A DNA stretch of 64,000 bases from Candidatus Propionivibrio aalborgensis (lineage in GTDB: Bacteria > Pseudomonadota > Gammaproteobacteria > Burkholderiales > Rhodocyclaceae): contig NZ_FLQY01000246.1 of NCBI RefSeq assembly GCF_900089945.1, positions 1-64,000 on the forward strand, read 5' to 3'. Of the stretch, positions 61,902-64,000 are shown in pieces. The position numbers were made by a program, and so were the translations under genes. Numbering within the stretch: the first letter of the stretch is position 1; each line of letters starts with the position of its first letter. The notes under the pieces are model-generated. The model saw only the letters and a program-made list of their open reading frames with translations, made no database searches and had not been told where the DNA came from.

Positions 61902-63059
61902 TCATGCAGCATATTGGCGCAATGAGCCGAGAATATCTTTGAACAAAAAGCATCTGCGCACCAGGGACTCTTCCGGCTCGCAGCCTGTGTCGAGCAGCAT
62001 ACGACGAACCATTTCCCCGCCGAAAGCAACCAGCAAGTCACCGCTGTCGCTGCGCCAGGACCCCGCCTCAATTCCGGCTTCCTCAAGGTATGTCAGGACT
62101 TCATCCGCTTTGGGTGAGGTGGTGGGGCGGTACGGGGTGAGGGCCATGTCCGGCCCGCAAAGATAGTCTGCCGCCTGAACGACGCGGGTCGGCAGAACCT
62201 TTCGCCAGCGGTCCACCGTTTCTGCGTATACGTCCTTTCCGCCATGATCGAAGCTGCTGTTTCCCCTCCAGCCATCGGCCGACAGGCGCAGCATCTCCGG
62301 ATGAAAATCGATATTGAGGGCGTCACAAAGCTGGCGGGCTTCGTGTTCAGGGTGGGTAGCGAGCTGCTCGAAGGAGACGCTGCGAAATCGCCCGGCCAGC
62401 AAGGGATCGGTGGCAAACCGGTGAGTCAACGCGACCTGCTTGCGCCAGTGGCGCAGATAGGAAGGCGCGTGCGCCGCCTGGGTCGGATCCTTCTCGGCCA
62501 TCGCCAATAACGACGCCACGATGGCCCGCGGATCACGTTCGAGAGCAAAGAAGCGCGCTTCCGGGAAAAGCCTCGCCAGCAGGGGCACGAACTCCATCAC
62601 CCAGACTTCCTTGCAGCCTGCCCAGCGCACACCGGTTTTCAAGCCAGCAACAAGATCCAGGCCGCTGCGAAACAGTTGTCCGTAGTCCTCGCCTGCCAGT
62701 CCGCTCATTTGTGCACCGAGGGTCGGGGATTCCAGGCTAGCGCGTTCCCCTGCCTTCAGGCGCAGCACCTTCAATTCGTCCTGGTCAAGAGGGAGGTTCG
62801 CTTCTCCGGCAAGCATCAAATCGAGCAGCGCCGCTCCATCGGGGTCGAAATAGTAGTCCTGGAACGGCGCTGACGAGGAAAACCGCTGCCGGACCTCCTT
62901 CGCAGCCCGGGATGCCACGAGTGCGTTGCGCAGCGAACGGAACAGCGGCAGATAGGGGTCGAGCGCCACGGTGACGTCCGGATGGCGATCAAGCATCCGG
63001 GCCAGCAGGTTGGTCCCGGAACGCGCCAGACCGAATATGAACAGCGGCTTGCAGGCCAT
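61902..63059 (-). CDS. Sulfotransferase-family protein
   Basis: 385 residues from MACKPLFIFGLARSGTNLLA, whose ATG lies four bases from the upstream stop; the longer open frame is a shadow. The 5'-phosphosulfate-binding loop is FIFGLARSGTNLLARML (residues 7-23), and the 3'-phosphate-binding region is FFALERDPRAIVASLLAMAE. It would transfer sulfate from PAPS to a glycan hydroxyl. The acceptor is unknown. Its position near cysC, with two methyltransferase genes between, is the basis for linking the pair functionally. Confidence 0.85.
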   Translation of the reverse strand: MACKPLFIFGLARSGTNLLARMLDRHPDVTVALDPYLPLFRSLRNALVASRAAKEVRQRFSSSAPFQDYYFDPDGAALLDLMLAGEANLPLDQDELKVLRLKAGERASLESPTLGAQMSGLAGEDYGQLFRSGLDLVAGLKTGVRWAGCKEVWVMEFVPLLARLFPEARFFALERDPRAIVASLLAMAEKDPTQAAHAPSYLRHWRKQVALTHRFATDPLLAGRFRSVSFEQLATHPEHEARQLCDALNIDFHPEMLRLSADGWRGNSSFDHGGKDVYAETVDRWRKVLPTRVVQAADYLCGPDMALTPYRPTTSPKADEVLTYLEEAGIEAGSWRSDSGDLLVAFGGEMVRRMLLDTGCEPEESLVRRCFLFKDILGSLRQYAA

Positions 63060-63063
63060 ATGG

Positions 63064-63939
63064 TCAGCCCGCCGGCACGGCCGCGACGATGATGTCGTCG
63101 CACTGCCGCCCGCGGTCCAGCGCCTGCTGGATGACCGGGATGAAGTCGGCCAGAACATCGAACAGCTTCGGATCGTCGGCCCTGAGCGCCGCCTGAACAC
63201 AGGTTTCGTAGGCATCCATGCCGAAATACCAGGCCGCCACGGGCACGAATCCTTCGTCGACCAATGCAGTGCATAGCGAAGCATCGGTAAAGCCATTGAC
63301 GTGCGTCGTGGGATCCATGTGACGCGCGATCACTGCACCCTCCATACCCTGAACCATCGTGCCGAGCGAGTCGACACGCGGAACTTCGACTATCAGCATG
63401 CCGTCGGGACTCAGCCGCCGTAACGCGGCGACAATGAAATCGCGAGGTTGTGCCACGTATTCAAGCAGGCCCCAAAAGGTGATGAGGTCAACCGGTGCGC
63501 CACCGGCCGACAGGAAATCGTCTTCGCGCAACTCCAGGCCGAAGGCATCCTGGGCAAAGACGCGCGACGCACGCGATTTCTCGAACCCCTCCACCGCCAT
63601 GCCGCGGCGCTGCGCCCCGGCCAGAAAATGCCCGCCGCCTGCCCCGACATCCAAGACGGTCCGTGGCGATTTTCCGGTCCGCCGCTGGAAATGCTCCAGG
63701 CACCAGTCCAGCTTGGGAGCGATGATCTGGGTCATGCGGGTTTCGATCGCACTGTGATCGATGTAGGTCGACGAATGCGCTTCGGATTCGGCGAAAACCT
63801 CGTCCAGAACTTCGGGTCGGGGCCGCGCTCCGACGCCTACATGGCCGCAGCTACCACAGCGCAGATAGGGTACGCCGAACACGGCCAGTTCGACGGCTGC
63901 ACCGTCGAGGGACGCATGACAAAGTGGACACTGCGTCAT
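63064..63939 (-). CDS. Zinc-ribbon class I SAM-dependent methyltransferase
   Basis: 291 residues with an N-terminal zinc ribbon (Cys4, Cys7, Cys28, Cys31 in CPLCHASLD and CGSCGHVGVG) and SAM motif I, TVLDVGAGGGHFLAGAQRRG. The next motif ITFWGLLEYVAQPRDFIVAA and LSPDGMLIVEVPRVDSLGTM follow. It is the fourth methyltransferase in the window with this zinc-ribbon N terminus. Four bases upstream of the sulfotransferase. Confidence 0.85.
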   Translation of the reverse strand: MTQCPLCHASLDGAAVELAVFGVPYLRCGSCGHVGVGARPRPEVLDEVFAESEAHSSTYIDHSAIETRMTQIIAPKLDWCLEHFQRRTGKSPRTVLDVGAGGGHFLAGAQRRGMAVEGFEKSRASRVFAQDAFGLELREDDFLSAGGAPVDLITFWGLLEYVAQPRDFIVAALRRLSPDGMLIVEVPRVDSLGTMVQGMEGAVIARHMDPTTHVNGFTDASLCTALVDEGFVPVAAWYFGMDAYETCVQAALRADDPKLFDVLADFIPVIQQALDRGRQCDDIIVAAVPAG

Positions 63940-64000
63940 TCGCCGGACTTTGGCCCCGGCTCCATATAGACGGGCCGCAGTAGTCTCAAGGAAGCCCGCA
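63936..64000 (-). CDS. 3' end of an upstream gene (truncated by the window)
   Basis: The minus strand is open from the window edge to a TGA at 63938-63936 that overlaps the next ATG as ATGA, the coupling used throughout the locus. The visible peptide ends in VYMEPGPKSGE. Nothing can be said about function from about 20 residues. Confidence 0.5.
   Translation of the reverse strand, partial: RASLRLLRPVYMEPGPKSGE

Noticed and set aside
1-64000. CRISPR arrays, insertion sequences, integrases, rRNA and att sites
   Set aside because: No regularly spaced direct repeats, transposase or integrase motifs, or rRNA-like sequence were seen on either strand.

Overview
The window looks like the chromosome of a betaproteobacterium, most likely Rhodocyclales-like, though I inferred this from gene families and not from a search. 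The cues are a PhaM-type polyhydroxyalkanoate-granule protein, an EPS-associated MarR regulator, a ThiS/ThiG/TrmB group, and a high-GC genome with tightly packed ATGA gene overlaps.

Layout. (1) Positions 1-8.2 kb are ordinary core genome: the end of a PP2C phosphatase, rph-rdgB-hemW in one overlapping operon, an ankyrin-repeat protein divergent from a TonB-like protein, trmB-thiG-thiS on the minus strand, tRNA-Gly(CCC), a membrane-anchored methyltransferase and phaM. (2) At 8.35 kb a MarR-type EPS regulator marks the edge of a surface-polysaccharide locus. From 9.0 kb to the right edge every gene (about 49) lies on the minus strand, so transcription runs right to left from a promoter beyond position 64000. 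(3) Positions 9.0-38 kb form a Wzx/Wzy-type exopolysaccharide segment: initiating sugar-phosphate transferase, many GT2 and GT4 glycosyltransferases, Wzx flippase, Wzy polymerase, two asparagine synthetases, FkbM-type methyltransferases, acetyltransferases, sugar epimerases, a heparinase II/III-type protein and a bi-domain MDR/Gfo-Idh oxidoreductase. (4) Positions 39-64 kb look like a second glycan-assembly segment. It has nonulosonic (sialic or legionaminic-type) acid synthesis (neuB, neuC, neuA), a predicted amidination system (HisH2 plus a HisF2-WbpG fusion), a PglK-like ABC flippase, an aminopeptidase-like DUF4910-type protein, a Cys-less asparagine-synthetase homologue, two GT-B-like proteins, an APS kinase (cysC) near a sulfotransferase, and nine methyltransferases, three of which (plus one at its left border) carry an N-terminal zinc ribbon.

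Together the locus appears to build one or two heavily decorated surface glycans. One is a lipid-linked repeat unit handled by Wzx/Wzy. The other is a nonulosonate-containing glycan that is amidinated, methylated and probably sulfated. The most notable points are the single-chain HisF2-WbpG protein, the cysC/sulfotransferase pairing amid methyltransferases, two 9-bp G/C homopolymers inside coding sequence (candidate phase-variation sites), an SDR-glycosyltransferase fused ORF that may come from a one-base change, and an asparagine-synthetase homologue without the glutaminase cysteine.
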